Shown here: piece after piece, positions 35,788 to 45,182 of the stretch | How positions within the stretch are numbered: the stretch's first letter is position 1 | Layout: every line of letters begins with the position of its first letter | NCBI RefSeq assembly: GCF_017313275.1 | Contig: NZ_JAFLNM010000003.1 | Location: 343,261 to 407,260, forward strand | From: Flagellimonas profundi | GTDB taxonomy: Bacteria; Bacteroidota; Bacteroidia; Flavobacteriales; Flavobacteriaceae | Length of the DNA stretch: 64,000 nucleotides | Direction of reading: 5' to 3' | The notes under the pieces: model-generated | The model's database searches: none | Told to the model about the DNA's origin: nothing | What the model saw: only the letters and a program-made list of their open reading frames with translations | Program-made: the position numbers and the translations under genes

Positions 35788-37122
35788 ATGAAAAATTTTC
35801 CGAATGCTTTCGTCATACTTCTTGGGGTTATAGCTGTTTCTTGGATGCTCACATATTTAATCCCTCAAGGCTCCTACGAAAGATTACTCGATGAAGAAAC
35901 TGGCCTTACAAGGGTGGTCAAGGATTCTTACCAACAAATAGATACTGAGAGTCCTTCATTTCTGGACCTACTTGTTTCCATTCCCCAAGGAATTTCCGGG
36001 AGAGCGGACCTGATCATTCTAATACTTTTGATCGGAGGTTGTTTTTACCTGATTGAAAAAACAGAAGCCTTTAACCAAGGATTGGTGAAATTAGTTTCTT
36101 CTTTAAAGGGAAAGGAAAGTCTGGCACTACTACTTCTGGCGGTACTTTTTTTATCTGGGGGAGCCACCATTGGTCTTCAAGAAGAAGTGGTCGCCATGAC
36201 CCCTGTTCTTCTATTATTCGGCAAGAGTTTGGGATACAATGGCCTTACCATGCTATTTGCCAGTTATGGCTCAACGGTGGTTGGGAGTTCCTTTAGCGCT
36301 TCCAATCCCTTTGGAGTTCTCTTGGCACAGAAAGAGGCTGCACTCCCCTTACTTTCCGGTAGTTCCTTGCGACTTATTGTGCTATTGATAGCTTCGATAG
36401 CTTGGATACTTTATCTTCTTTATTATGCCAAGAACAATAGGATAGAAAAAGTGAAAATGCCTTCACAAGGCACCTCATTAAGCCAAAGCAGCAAAATAAT
36501 CCTACTGCTCCTAGGCGTAACTTTTTCCATTGTAATTTTTGGAATTATTCAGTTTGGATGGGGCTTTAGTGAAATGTCCGGTTGCTTTTTTGTTCTGGGT
36601 ATTGTATGCGGACTGGTCGCAAAAATGGGCTGGAACAAAACTGGCGAAACCTATATTGCAGGGATGAAAGAAATGGTGTTTGCCAGCATCGTAATCGGTT
36701 TGGCCAATAGCATTTCGATTTTGTTGACCAAAGGTATGGTAATGGACAGCATTGTTTATGGCCTCTTTGGTCCACTACAAAATTTCCCCCCAGCGGTATC
36801 CGGAGTACTTATGATGGTTTCACACACCCTACTGCATTTTCCTGTACCCAGCTATTCCGGACAGGCAGTTTTGACGCTTCCCATATTGGTCCCTTTATCC
36901 GATTTAATCGGATTATCCCGTCAAATCTGTGTATTGGCCTATCAATATGGAGCTATAATGGCAGATATGATCGTTCCCACCAATGGGGCATTAATGGCTG
37001 TAATTGCCCTGGCAAAAATTCCCTATAACAAATGGTTCAAATTTGCGCTAAAACCAACCTTGCTCATGCTGTTGATTGGGGCATTCACCATTATATTTGC
37101 CATAGCCACCGGCTATAACTAG
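35788..37122 (+). CDS. YfcC/DcuC-family (C4-dicarboxylate anaerobic-carrier-like) transporter
   Basis: 444 residues with 11-12 hydrophobic helices. N-terminal MKNFPNAFVILLGVIAVSWM and LTYLIPQGSYER are typical of the YfcC group, as are FLSGGATIGLQEEVVAMTPV, YGSTVVGSSFSASNPFGV and the C-terminal YSGQAVLTLPILVPLSDLIG. The family includes basic amino-acid antiporters and dicarboxylate carriers; which one applies is not decidable. The gene follows the APC permease, hinting at linked amino-acid handling. Confidence 0.88.
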   Translation: MKNFPNAFVILLGVIAVSWMLTYLIPQGSYERLLDEETGLTRVVKDSYQQIDTESPSFLDLLVSIPQGISGRADLIILILLIGGCFYLIEKTEAFNQGLVKLVSSLKGKESLALLLLAVLFLSGGATIGLQEEVVAMTPVLLLFGKSLGYNGLTMLFASYGSTVVGSSFSASNPFGVLLAQKEAALPLLSGSSLRLIVLLIASIAWILYLLYYAKNNRIEKVKMPSQGTSLSQSSKIILLLLGVTFSIVIFGIIQFGWGFSEMSGCFFVLGIVCGLVAKMGWNKTGETYIAGMKEMVFASIVIGLANSISILLTKGMVMDSIVYGLFGPLQNFPPAVSGVLMMVSHTLLHFPVPSYSGQAVLTLPILVPLSDLIGLSRQICVLAYQYGAIMADMIVPTNGALMAVIALAKIPYNKWFKFALKPTLLMLLIGAFTIIFAIATGYN

Positions 37123-37158
37123 TATTTTTTAGGTTGAACCATATCCGAATAACCGACC

Positions 37159-37926
37159 ATGCTCAAGTTTTTTAGAAAAGTCAGAAAAGATTTGATTGCC
37201 GATAAAAAAGTCAGCAATTACATTTTATACGCTATAGGGGAAATTGTATTGGTAGTCATCGGCATCCTGATTGCCTTGGCCATCGACAATGCCAATGATC
37301 AAAGCATCAAAAGGGAAAAAGAACAGATTTATCTTATGGGCCTCAGGGATGAGTTCAGAACCAGTAAAATCAAATTGAAAGAACTCATTACATTCAACAA
37401 GCAAAGCTATGAGGATTCCAAAAAAATTGTGGCCTACATGGAAAACCCGGATGCTTTACCCAATGAACAGGAACTTGCCAACTTATTGTACAATGCTTTT
37501 GCCTTTGACATTTCTTTCAATCCGAACAACTCCTTATTGGAAGAAATGATCAATTCAGGAAGTTTGAAGGATATTTCCAATCCCCGATTACGGATTTTGT
37601 TGACCAATTGGATCTCGAATATAGAAGACATTTCCAAACAGGAAACCATGTTGGACAAAGAAAGGAATAAGATTATTGATATGTTTCGCACAGAAAAAAA
37701 CAGCATTAAAACCATCTACGACCTAACAGGGGTTTCCAAGGAACTAGGACTTCCAGTGAGTTCGGAAAGCGCAGGCAATCGCGACATTTTATTATCAAAA
37801 GAATTTGAGAACAATATGCTCATGTTCATCTTGACCAGCATAAAAACAGAAACAGCGCATTATAATCCCTTAATGCAAAGCGTGGAAGAAATTCTGAAAA
37901 CCATTGATGGGGAAATCAAGGAATAA
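37159..37926 (+). CDS. DUF6090 family single-pass membrane protein
   Basis: 255 residues. The N-terminus MLKFFRKVRKDLIADKKVSN leads into one transmembrane helix (YAIGEIVLVVIGILIALAID) and then a helical extracytoplasmic or cytoplasmic region with conserved LMGLRDEFRTSKIKLKEL and FNPNNSLLEEMINSGSLKDI segments. The family is abundant, usually in several copies, in flavobacterial genomes, with no known function. It follows the transporter gene at 36 bases. Confidence 0.85.
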   Translation: MLKFFRKVRKDLIADKKVSNYILYAIGEIVLVVIGILIALAIDNANDQSIKREKEQIYLMGLRDEFRTSKIKLKELITFNKQSYEDSKKIVAYMENPDALPNEQELANLLYNAFAFDISFNPNNSLLEEMINSGSLKDISNPRLRILLTNWISNIEDISKQETMLDKERNKIIDMFRTEKNSIKTIYDLTGVSKELGLPVSSESAGNRDILLSKEFENNMLMFILTSIKTETAHYNPLMQSVEEILKTIDGEIKE

Positions 37927-37928
37927 AA

Positions 37929-37952
37929 AAGGGCGATTTTAAAATCGCCCTT
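37929..37952. terminator. Bidirectional terminator (24-base perfect dyad)
   Basis: GGGCGATTTT (37931-37940) and AAAATCGCCC (37941-37950) are exact complements, with A and T runs outside. It lies between the convergent DUF6090 and AsmA-like genes. Confidence 0.85.
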
Positions 37953-37958
37953 ACTTTT

Positions 37959-40658
37959 TTAGTTTACGGTATCTTTTTTCTTCTTCCCGAGCAGTCCGCC
38001 CAATATGGATTTAGCTGCATTTTCAACCTCATCCTTTTCTGTTTTGCTCGTATCCGTTGTTACGGTGTCCTTCTTTCCTCCCAGTATATTGCCGATGGCT
38101 TCCTTTACCCCGCTCGATTTGGTCTTGGTGGTATCGGTCTCATCCTTTTTAAAGACATCCGATAAAAGATCTTTGGCTTTATCCTTGCCTTGGTTCACCA
38201 ATTTGTTCTTTTGCATTTCCACCAATTTGGAAGTCAAGGTCTTCACACTTGATGTTAGGTCGGTACTAACGGAAGGATTTGTAAAACTCCCCCCAATATT
38301 GGCCGTCACCGGAACGGTTACTTCTCCCAAGCTTTGGTCGTTCATTTGGGCAATCAATTTGTTTACTTCCGCACCCAAATATTTGGCCGGAACATCCAAG
38401 GTTGCCTTGTATTGCATTTGTTTGTCGAAAGTATGGCTACCATCCACATTAATATTGATATCCTTGTACTTTAAAGTGAAGGGTTTCACCTTTACCGTTC
38501 CATTATCAAAAGTCAATGCCGTTTTGAGCCCGTCCAAATTAATTTGCTTGGTGTCCAAAAAGTTCAGTTTACTGTCCAAAGAAGAAACCAATGGTGCTTT
38601 TTGAGCATCTAATTTTGGGGACAATAGTTCCGCTAACAAGTTCCCGGATATAGTGGCCAGGTTGGGCGTAAAATCATCTTTAAGGTTACCTGCAATCTTA
38701 ATATCGGAATTTAGTTTACCCTGTAACGCACTGGCCAAAGGCGTTAATACCTTGAACAATTCCAAACCTGCAAAGGATTCACCTATATTAAAATTGTTCA
38801 TCCCAAGATTAAGGTCGAATGTGGAATTCTCTTGCTTGGTGGATACGGCTCCCGATAATCCCAAGGTACCCCCGAACAAGTCCGAGGTGAGATTTTTTAC
38901 AGTAGCCGTTTCATCTTTAATGATCAAGGTTCCCTTTACGTTTTTTAGGTTAAGGTTATCATATACGACCGTATTGGCAGTAGCTTCCACAGTGCAATCC
39001 AAAAACGAAGGGATTTTTATGCGCTCCTCCCCTTGTGTGGTGGAACCTGTTTCTTCTTCAGTTGTTTTGGATGCTTCTTCGGTTTCCTCGACCATAAAAT
39101 CATTCAATGCAAATTGATTCGAGTTCAATGTGAAATTCCCTTCAATATTTTCGTCATTGAACATAAAGCCCAGCAGATTGGTGAGCGTACCCTTGGCATC
39201 AAAATCAGTGCTTCCCGTTTTCCCTTTGAAGGAATCCAGGGTTACGGTGTTCGGGTTAAATGTAACGGCTGCCGCGTTGATGGCCACAGGATTTTTAAGC
39301 TCTTCCGAAGCATACTCGAAACCGGAAACGGATGCCTTTCCGCTGGTCTTGGTATTCTGATATTGCTTTTTCTCCAAGGAAGCCATATCAAAGGCCGTGG
39401 TTACGTCGGCATTCAAAATCCCTTTAAGATTATAGTCGTCCGGCACAGGATAGGCTTTTGAAATATTTGCCAAGTTGATCCTGCCGTCCATATGGGCGTT
39501 TACCTTGGTGTTGCCCATCAATTCCCTGATCTTGGCATTCAGGTTGAACTTATCCTCATCGATAAGAAAAGAGAGCCTGTTGATGTTGACGTAGGTGTCT
39601 TCTGTAATGCCCGTTTCGTTATTGATTTCCGTATCGATATACACATTACGCACCGATTTGGGCAAATCAGGATATTTGAAGGATGCATTTTCAGAGTTGA
39701 TGGCGATTTTGAAGGTTGGGATATGTTCGTCATCGACCACGCCCTTGAACTCCCCTTTCACTTCAAAATTTCCGGTTGTTTCCACGTTCTCTATGTTGGA
39801 GGCGTAGGCTTCGGGAATCACGGCCAAAAAGTTTTTAAAATCGGAAGATGGTGTTTTAAATGTAATGTCCACTTCCTGATTGTCCTCGTTTACTTTTACA
39901 AAACCATCAAATACCAACGGCAATTGGTTAACAAGGGCTTTGTTTTCCAAAAAGGTGTATTTATTCTCGCTCAAATCAATGCCAATTAGAGCATCCAAAT
40001 TGATTTTGTTCTTGTTCAAGTATTGGGTACTGTCCATCTCAAAAGATACTAGAGCATCGGTCAGTGTTTTTAATTCCGATTTCTCCAAAGACAGGTCACC
40101 CGTTCCAGAATGATTCATCTCGGATATGTCCAAAAGCATCCCGCTGCCCAAATCTTCGTAAATAATTGTTGAATTGGTAATGGCATACGAATCCATGTTC
40201 AAGGTGAAGTTTTCACTGGATTCTTCAGATGGTGTTGAAGTTGATGCTTCACTTTCCTTTGCAATATCGTAATTGGCATTCCCCTCTGCGTCCGCCTTTA
40301 TGTGCAGCTTAGCACCATCAATGTTCAAGGTTTTGATGACAATCGGCTCATCCGCGGATTTGAACAATTCCTTAATGGCCAATGACAACTCTATGGTTGA
40401 AGAGACGAACAATGTATCTCCTTCAAAAGGGGACTTGTTGACCAACGAAAGCTTGGTCAGTTCCACGTTTGCATTTGGAAAACTTCTGAGAAGACTAAGG
40501 TCTGCTTCTTCAAAATCGAAAGTGGCATTGATGCTATTGTTCACTTTGGTCTTGATGATATCTTCAATTTTACCTTGAAGAAATAGAGGGACGGCAATTA
40601 TAATTGCTAGTAGGATAAGTAGGGTTATTCCGGTAATTTTCAGGACTTTTTTCTTCAT
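37959..40658 (-). CDS. AsmA-like protein
   Basis: 899 residues. An N-terminal transmembrane anchor (VLKITGITLLILLAIIIAVP) is followed by an AsmA N-type domain (FDFEEADLSLLRSFPNANVE, then LSLVNKSPFEGDTLF) and long repetitive beta-strand regions with the AsmA_2-like C-terminal part (GTLIIKDETATVKNLTSD, GLKTALTFDNGTVKVKPF and ALQGKLNSDIKIAGNLKDDF). AsmA-like proteins are extended bridges thought to move lipids between membranes. The C-terminal ~80 residues are Lys/Asp/Thr rich (LLGKKKKDTVN). It is a single-gene unit. Confidence 0.9.
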   Translation of the reverse strand: MKKKVLKITGITLLILLAIIIAVPLFLQGKIEDIIKTKVNNSINATFDFEEADLSLLRSFPNANVELTKLSLVNKSPFEGDTLFVSSTIELSLAIKELFKSADEPIVIKTLNIDGAKLHIKADAEGNANYDIAKESEASTSTPSEESSENFTLNMDSYAITNSTIIYEDLGSGMLLDISEMNHSGTGDLSLEKSELKTLTDALVSFEMDSTQYLNKNKINLDALIGIDLSENKYTFLENKALVNQLPLVFDGFVKVNEDNQEVDITFKTPSSDFKNFLAVIPEAYASNIENVETTGNFEVKGEFKGVVDDEHIPTFKIAINSENASFKYPDLPKSVRNVYIDTEINNETGITEDTYVNINRLSFLIDEDKFNLNAKIRELMGNTKVNAHMDGRINLANISKAYPVPDDYNLKGILNADVTTAFDMASLEKKQYQNTKTSGKASVSGFEYASEELKNPVAINAAAVTFNPNTVTLDSFKGKTGSTDFDAKGTLTNLLGFMFNDENIEGNFTLNSNQFALNDFMVEETEEASKTTEEETGSTTQGEERIKIPSFLDCTVEATANTVVYDNLNLKNVKGTLIIKDETATVKNLTSDLFGGTLGLSGAVSTKQENSTFDLNLGMNNFNIGESFAGLELFKVLTPLASALQGKLNSDIKIAGNLKDDFTPNLATISGNLLAELLSPKLDAQKAPLVSSLDSKLNFLDTKQINLDGLKTALTFDNGTVKVKPFTLKYKDININVDGSHTFDKQMQYKATLDVPAKYLGAEVNKLIAQMNDQSLGEVTVPVTANIGGSFTNPSVSTDLTSSVKTLTSKLVEMQKNKLVNQGKDKAKDLLSDVFKKDETDTTKTKSSGVKEAIGNILGGKKDTVTTDTSKTEKDEVENAAKSILGGLLGKKKKDTVN

Positions 40659-40694
40659 ACTTGTATGTTTTACAACAAATTAAAGAAGAAGTTG

Positions 40695-41402
40695 TTAATC
40701 CAAAGAAATTTCTTCCTCTATTTTTAAGTTAAATCTTTTTCGCATTAGATATACGAAGAAGTAGAGCAAAGGGGTGTCAAGAAGCGCTATCATTATCTTA
40801 AAAATCACACCGCTGATCAATAATCCGTAGAATTTGTCCCAAGGCAGCACTCCAAAAATACATAAGAGTCCCACCACCGTAAAAGTATCTATAAACTGTG
40901 ACGAAAAAGTCGAAAAATTATTCCTGAGCCATAGCATCCTTCCCTTGGTCATCCTTTTCCAAAAGTGATAAATCGTGATATCGATATACTGGGCTCCCAA
41001 ATAAGCCAACATGGAGGCCAAAACTCCCAAAGGTGACAAACCAAACACGGTTGTGAAGGTAGCGTCATCTACAGGTGATGTGGGGATAGCACTGGAATAG
41101 TTGGCGATCAAAATGATGCCCATCGAGAAAAATGAGGCGAAAATCCCAGCGGTAACGACCTGATTGGCTTTTTTCTGGCCATAGATTTCAGAGACCAAAT
41201 CAGTAATCAAAAAAGTTATGGGATAAGGCAGAATACCCACAGAAAGTTCAAAAAGAGGGGCTCCAAATACAGTAACATCCCCAAAAGGGTTCCAAGAGAA
41301 AAACTTTTGAAAGATGAGATTGGACACCACCAAAGAGGTAATGAACAATGCCCCGAGATACAGATATATGGAAAATGCTAACTTCTTGTCCTTTTGCGTC
41401 AT
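40695..41402 (-). CDS. yhhQ: Queuosine-precursor transporter (YhhQ/DUF165)
   Basis: 235 residues from ATG 41402; the upstream TTG at 41426 would add eight unlikely residues. Six hydrophobic helices with family marks FELSVGILPYPITFLITDLV followed by SEIYGQKKANQVV, and later AQYIDITIYHFWKRM and RNNFSTFSSQFIDTFTVV. It imports preQ0 or preQ1 for the queuosine tRNA modification. It follows sppA after 41 bases on the same strand; that gap holds one short hairpin. Confidence 0.92.
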   Translation of the reverse strand: MTQKDKKLAFSIYLYLGALFITSLVVSNLIFQKFFSWNPFGDVTVFGAPLFELSVGILPYPITFLITDLVSEIYGQKKANQVVTAGIFASFFSMGIILIANYSSAIPTSPVDDATFTTVFGLSPLGVLASMLAYLGAQYIDITIYHFWKRMTKGRMLWLRNNFSTFSSQFIDTFTVVGLLCIFGVLPWDKFYGLLISGVIFKIMIALLDTPLLYFFVYLMRKRFNLKIEEEISLD

Positions 41403-41443
41403 ATGTGTCTTAAAAGTCCCTAGCAAGGAACTATTATGGCGAT

Positions 41444-43204
41444 CTATTTAATAGTTAAACTAAAGGGCATTTTGGCCTGGACCCCCTCTTGTTTGGTAAA
41501 TTGTTTGAACTCCTTTAAAACCTCATAGGCCTCGGTTCCTATCTCCTCTTGGATAATGGATTTCCCAATTTTGGCCTTAATCGACCCAAAGTCTTCCATA
41601 AACCGTTCAAAATCGGATTTGTACTTGGGATATTTTCTAATCCCATAATCTTCCACTCCGGCCATTTCTGCTGCCGCTGCAATGGCATCATCCAAGGTGC
41701 CCAATTCGTCCACCAGACCAAGTGCTTGGGCATCGACCCCGCTCCAAACCCTACCTTGGGCCACTTCATTAACACGTTCGACCGACATGTTCCGGCCTTG
41801 GGCCACTCGATCCAAAAAGGTTTCGTAGGTTTCCTCGATACTCTCCTGCATTACGCTTCGGAAGGAATCGGTCATGGGTTCAAAAAATGAATAATCCACC
41901 GAGTTTTGGTTGGTACCCACCTGTTCGGCATTTATGCCAATATCAGCTGCCAATTGGTTCACGTTCGGAATAGTTCCAAAAACCCCTATGGAACCAGTTA
42001 TGGTAGTAGGCTCTGCGAAAATCCTATCGCCCCCTACCCCAATATAATAACCGCCTGAGGCCGCCACATTACCAAAAGAAACCACCAAGGGCTTTTCTTC
42101 TTTGGCCAATTGCATTTCCCTCCAAATAATATCAGAGACCAAAGCACTGCCCCCCGGAGAATTCACCCGAAGTACAATGGCTTTTACACGCTCATTGTCC
42201 AAAGCTTTGTGCAATGCATCCACAATAAGGCCTTGTCCTATATAATTTTTTCCACCTTCACCGCCCAAAATTTCTCCTTGGGCATAAATGACAGCGATTT
42301 TATCGGAGCCTTTATGGATTTTTCTTTTGTTGGCCTTTTGCACATAGTCCATAAATCCAACATAATTCAATTCGTCATCTTCGCCCAACCCGATTTTTTC
42401 CTTGAGCAAGTTCTCATATTGATCAAAATATAAGGTACCATCCAATAGACCTGAAGCAACCGCATACGCTGGAGTTCTTCCCCCAAGGGTATCTGCAATT
42501 ATGTTCAAGTTCTGGGGCGTAATGTTTCTGGATTCGGAAATATCATCCACGATAACGCTCCAGATAGAAGAAATCAATTCCTTTATTTGGGTCCGGTTCT
42601 CCTCGCTCATGGTATCGGAAAGAAAGGGCTCAACAGCACTTTTGTACTTCCCATGGCGAATGACCTCCATTTTTATCCCGGATTTTTCCTGAAGCTCTTT
42701 ATAAAAAAGCACTTCCGTAGCCAATCCCTTAAAATCCAAAACGCCAACAGGGTTAACATACACCTCGTCTGCTGCACTGGCCAAATAATAATCCCTTTGT
42801 GCATAGACATCGGCGTGGGCCAAGACAAATTTGCCTGTAGATTTAAAATCCAACAAAGCTTTTCGTATCTCGCGTGTCTGTGCAACTCCCGCCTGTAAAA
42901 ACCCCGTTGTAAGACTAATACCTTCAATATTATCATCGTTCTTTGCTACTTCAATAGCGTGCAAAATTTCATCCAGACCGAGTTCAACACCCCCAAAGGC
43001 AGCAAAAGGGTCAGTTTCATCTTTTCCTGTGTAATCCAGAATAGGTGCGACAAAACTAAGTTCCAACACAGAGTTCTTCTTAACCACAACACCATCATCT
43101 GCACTACCAATTAGGGCCATAAATATGAAGAACATGCCTACGACTATCATAAATGCCACTAGGCTCCCCAAAATTGAGGCAAGTAGGTTTCTTAAAAACT
43201 TCAT
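41444..43204 (-). CDS. sppA: Signal peptide peptidase SppA, long form
   Basis: 586 residues, the double-domain form. One N-terminal membrane anchor (residues about 9-32) is followed by two ClpP-like domains; the Ser/Lys dyad is split between them, Lys188 in RHGKYKSAVEPF and Ser353 in VNSPGGSALVSD. It degrades cleaved signal peptides in the cytoplasmic membrane. A perfect -7 box lies 21 bases upstream of its start, in the divergent gap with folK. Confidence 0.95.
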   Translation of the reverse strand: MKFLRNLLASILGSLVAFMIVVGMFFIFMALIGSADDGVVVKKNSVLELSFVAPILDYTGKDETDPFAAFGGVELGLDEILHAIEVAKNDDNIEGISLTTGFLQAGVAQTREIRKALLDFKSTGKFVLAHADVYAQRDYYLASAADEVYVNPVGVLDFKGLATEVLFYKELQEKSGIKMEVIRHGKYKSAVEPFLSDTMSEENRTQIKELISSIWSVIVDDISESRNITPQNLNIIADTLGGRTPAYAVASGLLDGTLYFDQYENLLKEKIGLGEDDELNYVGFMDYVQKANKRKIHKGSDKIAVIYAQGEILGGEGGKNYIGQGLIVDALHKALDNERVKAIVLRVNSPGGSALVSDIIWREMQLAKEEKPLVVSFGNVAASGGYYIGVGGDRIFAEPTTITGSIGVFGTIPNVNQLAADIGINAEQVGTNQNSVDYSFFEPMTDSFRSVMQESIEETYETFLDRVAQGRNMSVERVNEVAQGRVWSGVDAQALGLVDELGTLDDAIAAAAEMAGVEDYGIRKYPKYKSDFERFMEDFGSIKAKIGKSIIQEEIGTEAYEVLKEFKQFTKQEGVQAKMPFSLTIK

Positions 43205-43225
43205 TCAATAAAATTTATTACACTT

Positions 43226-43233
43226 CAAATATA
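43226..43233 (-). promoter_or_regulatory. -7 promoter box of sppA
   Basis: CAAATATA on the plus strand reads TATATTTG on the minus strand, a perfect TAnnTTTG box 21 bases before the sppA ATG. Confidence 0.7.
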
Positions 43234-43273
43234 ACCAATGTAGTATTGTTTTGTTTACTTTGTTTCTTCGATT

Positions 43274-44419
43274 ATGGTCACAAAACAAAAGGTATATCTT
43301 TCTTTGGGCAGCAATTTGGGAAATCGTCTTGCGAACCTCCAAAAAGCCATTTTTCGTTTACAGGAAAAAGCAGGAAAAATCTTGGATATTTCCTCGGTGT
43401 ACGAAACCCCCGCCCTAGGTTTTGAAGGAGATCAGTTCCTAAATATCGTTGTTTCTGTTTTAACTCCACTTGCCCCGTTGGAATTACTCGGAACCATTTT
43501 ACAGATTGAACGGGATTTAGGTAGAATCCGTTCTGTAGATGGCGGGTACACATCCCGTACCCTGGACATTGATATCATTTATTATGGCAATGAAATTATC
43601 AATAATGATGATTTGGTAATTCCTCACCCAAACATGCAACACAGAAAGTTTGTTTTAAAGCCACTGAGCGATATTGCCCCTCAATTTTACCATCCTGTAC
43701 TGCATAAGGACACCCGTAACCTTTTACAGGAATGCAGGGACAAAAGCCACCTTACCAAAACAAAGCACAAACTGTTCAAGGATAGGTCCGGGCTATTCTC
43801 CCAGTTACAATTGATTGCCATAGAAGGGAATATTGGTGCAGGAAAAACCACCCTATCCAAAATGATCGCCAGTGATTTTAATGCCAAATTGGTATTGGAA
43901 CGTTTTGCGGACAACCCCTTTCTACCCAAATTCTATGAGGACCAGGCACGCTATGCATTTCCTTTGGAAATGTCCTTTTTGGCCGATAGGTATCAGCAAT
44001 TTATGGACGATACCTCACAGTTTGACCTTTTCAAGAATTTTATGGTAAGTGATTATGACATTTTTAAATCACTGGTATTTGCCAAGGTAACGCTGCAGAA
44101 AGAAGAGTACAATCTATACCGAAAGGTCTTTAGCTTTATGTACAAAGAGGTGAAAAAGCCCGAGATTTACCTGTATCTCTATCAAAATACCGAACGGTTA
44201 TTGGCCAATATAAAAAAAAGGGGACGTGATTATGAGCAGAACATCGACCCTGTTTACTTGGAAAAAATCAATCGGGGCTATTTGGATTTCATCAAGAGCA
44301 ACCCCAATCAAAACAGTATAATCCTGGATATGGGCGAACTCGATTTTGTAAATAATCCGGCCGATTACGAATTCATTTTAGAAAAGCTCGAAGACAATAT
44401 ACTTTCATCAAACATTTAA
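43274..44419 (+). CDS. folK: HPPK-deoxynucleoside kinase fusion
   Basis: 381 residues with two enzyme domains. Residues 1-about 160 are 2-amino-4-hydroxy-6-hydroxymethyldihydropteridine diphosphokinase (folate synthesis), with SLGSNLGNRLANLQKAI and SRTLDIDIIYYG (about 94-105). Residues about 175-381 are a deoxyadenosine/deoxyguanosine-type kinase: P-loop GNIGAGKTT (185-193), ERFADNPFLPKFYED, and a lid Arg cluster KKRGRDYEQNI. The fusion is shared by many Bacteroidota. It joins folate and dNTP supply, matching thyA and folA elsewhere in the window. Confidence 0.93.
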   Translation: MVTKQKVYLSLGSNLGNRLANLQKAIFRLQEKAGKILDISSVYETPALGFEGDQFLNIVVSVLTPLAPLELLGTILQIERDLGRIRSVDGGYTSRTLDIDIIYYGNEIINNDDLVIPHPNMQHRKFVLKPLSDIAPQFYHPVLHKDTRNLLQECRDKSHLTKTKHKLFKDRSGLFSQLQLIAIEGNIGAGKTTLSKMIASDFNAKLVLERFADNPFLPKFYEDQARYAFPLEMSFLADRYQQFMDDTSQFDLFKNFMVSDYDIFKSLVFAKVTLQKEEYNLYRKVFSFMYKEVKKPEIYLYLYQNTERLLANIKKRGRDYEQNIDPVYLEKINRGYLDFIKSNPNQNSIILDMGELDFVNNPADYEFILEKLEDNILSSNI

Positions 44420-44511
44420 GAGAATTTTTGGAAAATGTTTGGATATAACGAATGGTTTTATTTTATTAGCAGCCTCAATTCGAGAAACTAACTAACTCAG
44501 ACTTTATATAT

Positions 44512-44536
44512 GGCCCTGTTTTTTCAGGGCCTTTTT
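44512..44536 (+). terminator. Intrinsic terminator after folK-dNK
   Basis: GGCCCTG (44512-44518), six-T loop, CAGGGCC (44525-44531) and a T run. The T run abuts the stop codon of the convergent TrmH-family gene. Confidence 0.88.
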
Positions 44537-45074
44537 ATTTTTCAGCGTTTTGTTTCGACCAAACATCCCACACTACTATCCCCGTACTTACTGAAATATT
44601 CAAGGAATGCTTGGTGCCGAATTGGGGAATCTCCAAAACAGTATCACTGGCAGTGACCACCTCTTGCGATACCCCTTTTACCTCGTTACCAAAAACCAAA
44701 GCAATGGTTGTTTCCGAATTAATTTGGAAATCATTCAACATCACTGCGTTTTCTGCCTGTTCAACAGATACGATTTGAATACCCTTTTCTTTTAATTCCT
44801 CTACCAATTCCAAAGTATCCTTGCGGTATTCCCAATCCACACTTTCGGTGGCACCCAAAGCTGTTTTACGGATATCTTTATGAGGAGGAGTGGCCGTAAT
44901 GCCACAGAGGTAAATTTTCTGAATCAAAAAAGCATCAGCGGTCCGGAACACGGAGCCAATATTGTTCAAACTGCGAACATTGTCCAAAATAATGATGATC
45001 GGTGATTTTTTGGCCTCCTTAAAACCGGTTACATCCAATCGGTCCAGCTCGCTATTTTCAAGTTTTCGACTCAT
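44535..45074 (-). CDS. TrmH/SpoU-family RNA 2'-O-methyltransferase
   Basis: 179 residues, a bare SPOUT catalytic domain. The three SpoU motifs are present: IILDNVRSLNNIGSVFRTAD (Asn and Arg of motif 1), ALVFGNEVKGVS (motif 2) and IPQFGTKHSLNISVSTGIVV (motif 3). It methylates ribose in tRNA or rRNA; without an extra RNA-binding domain the target is not predictable. Divergent from mutS with about 108 bases between. Confidence 0.92.
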   Translation of the reverse strand: MSRKLENSELDRLDVTGFKEAKKSPIIIILDNVRSLNNIGSVFRTADAFLIQKIYLCGITATPPHKDIRKTALGATESVDWEYRKDTLELVEELKEKGIQIVSVEQAENAVMLNDFQINSETTIALVFGNEVKGVSQEVVTASDTVLEIPQFGTKHSLNISVSTGIVVWDVWSKQNAEK

Positions 45075-45182
45075 TTTTTAAACATTGGGGTGAAAATATC
45101 AACAAAAATTTTTGATGGTCGATGAAAACAATATATTCGTTTTCATCCCAATTTTGGGCAAAAGTAACAGAATTAAATCGCT

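Noticed and set aside
35685..35894. Small open frame overlapping the APC and YfcC genes
   Set aside because: It overlaps the start of a well-supported transporter in another frame and has no recognisable features.
41404..41443. Possible preQ1 riboswitch before the queuosine-precursor transporter
   Set aside because: A short AGTTCC/GGGACT hairpin exists in the 41-base sppA-yhhQ gap, but the A-rich tail and conserved loop of known preQ1 classes are missing; it may just be an sppA terminator stem.
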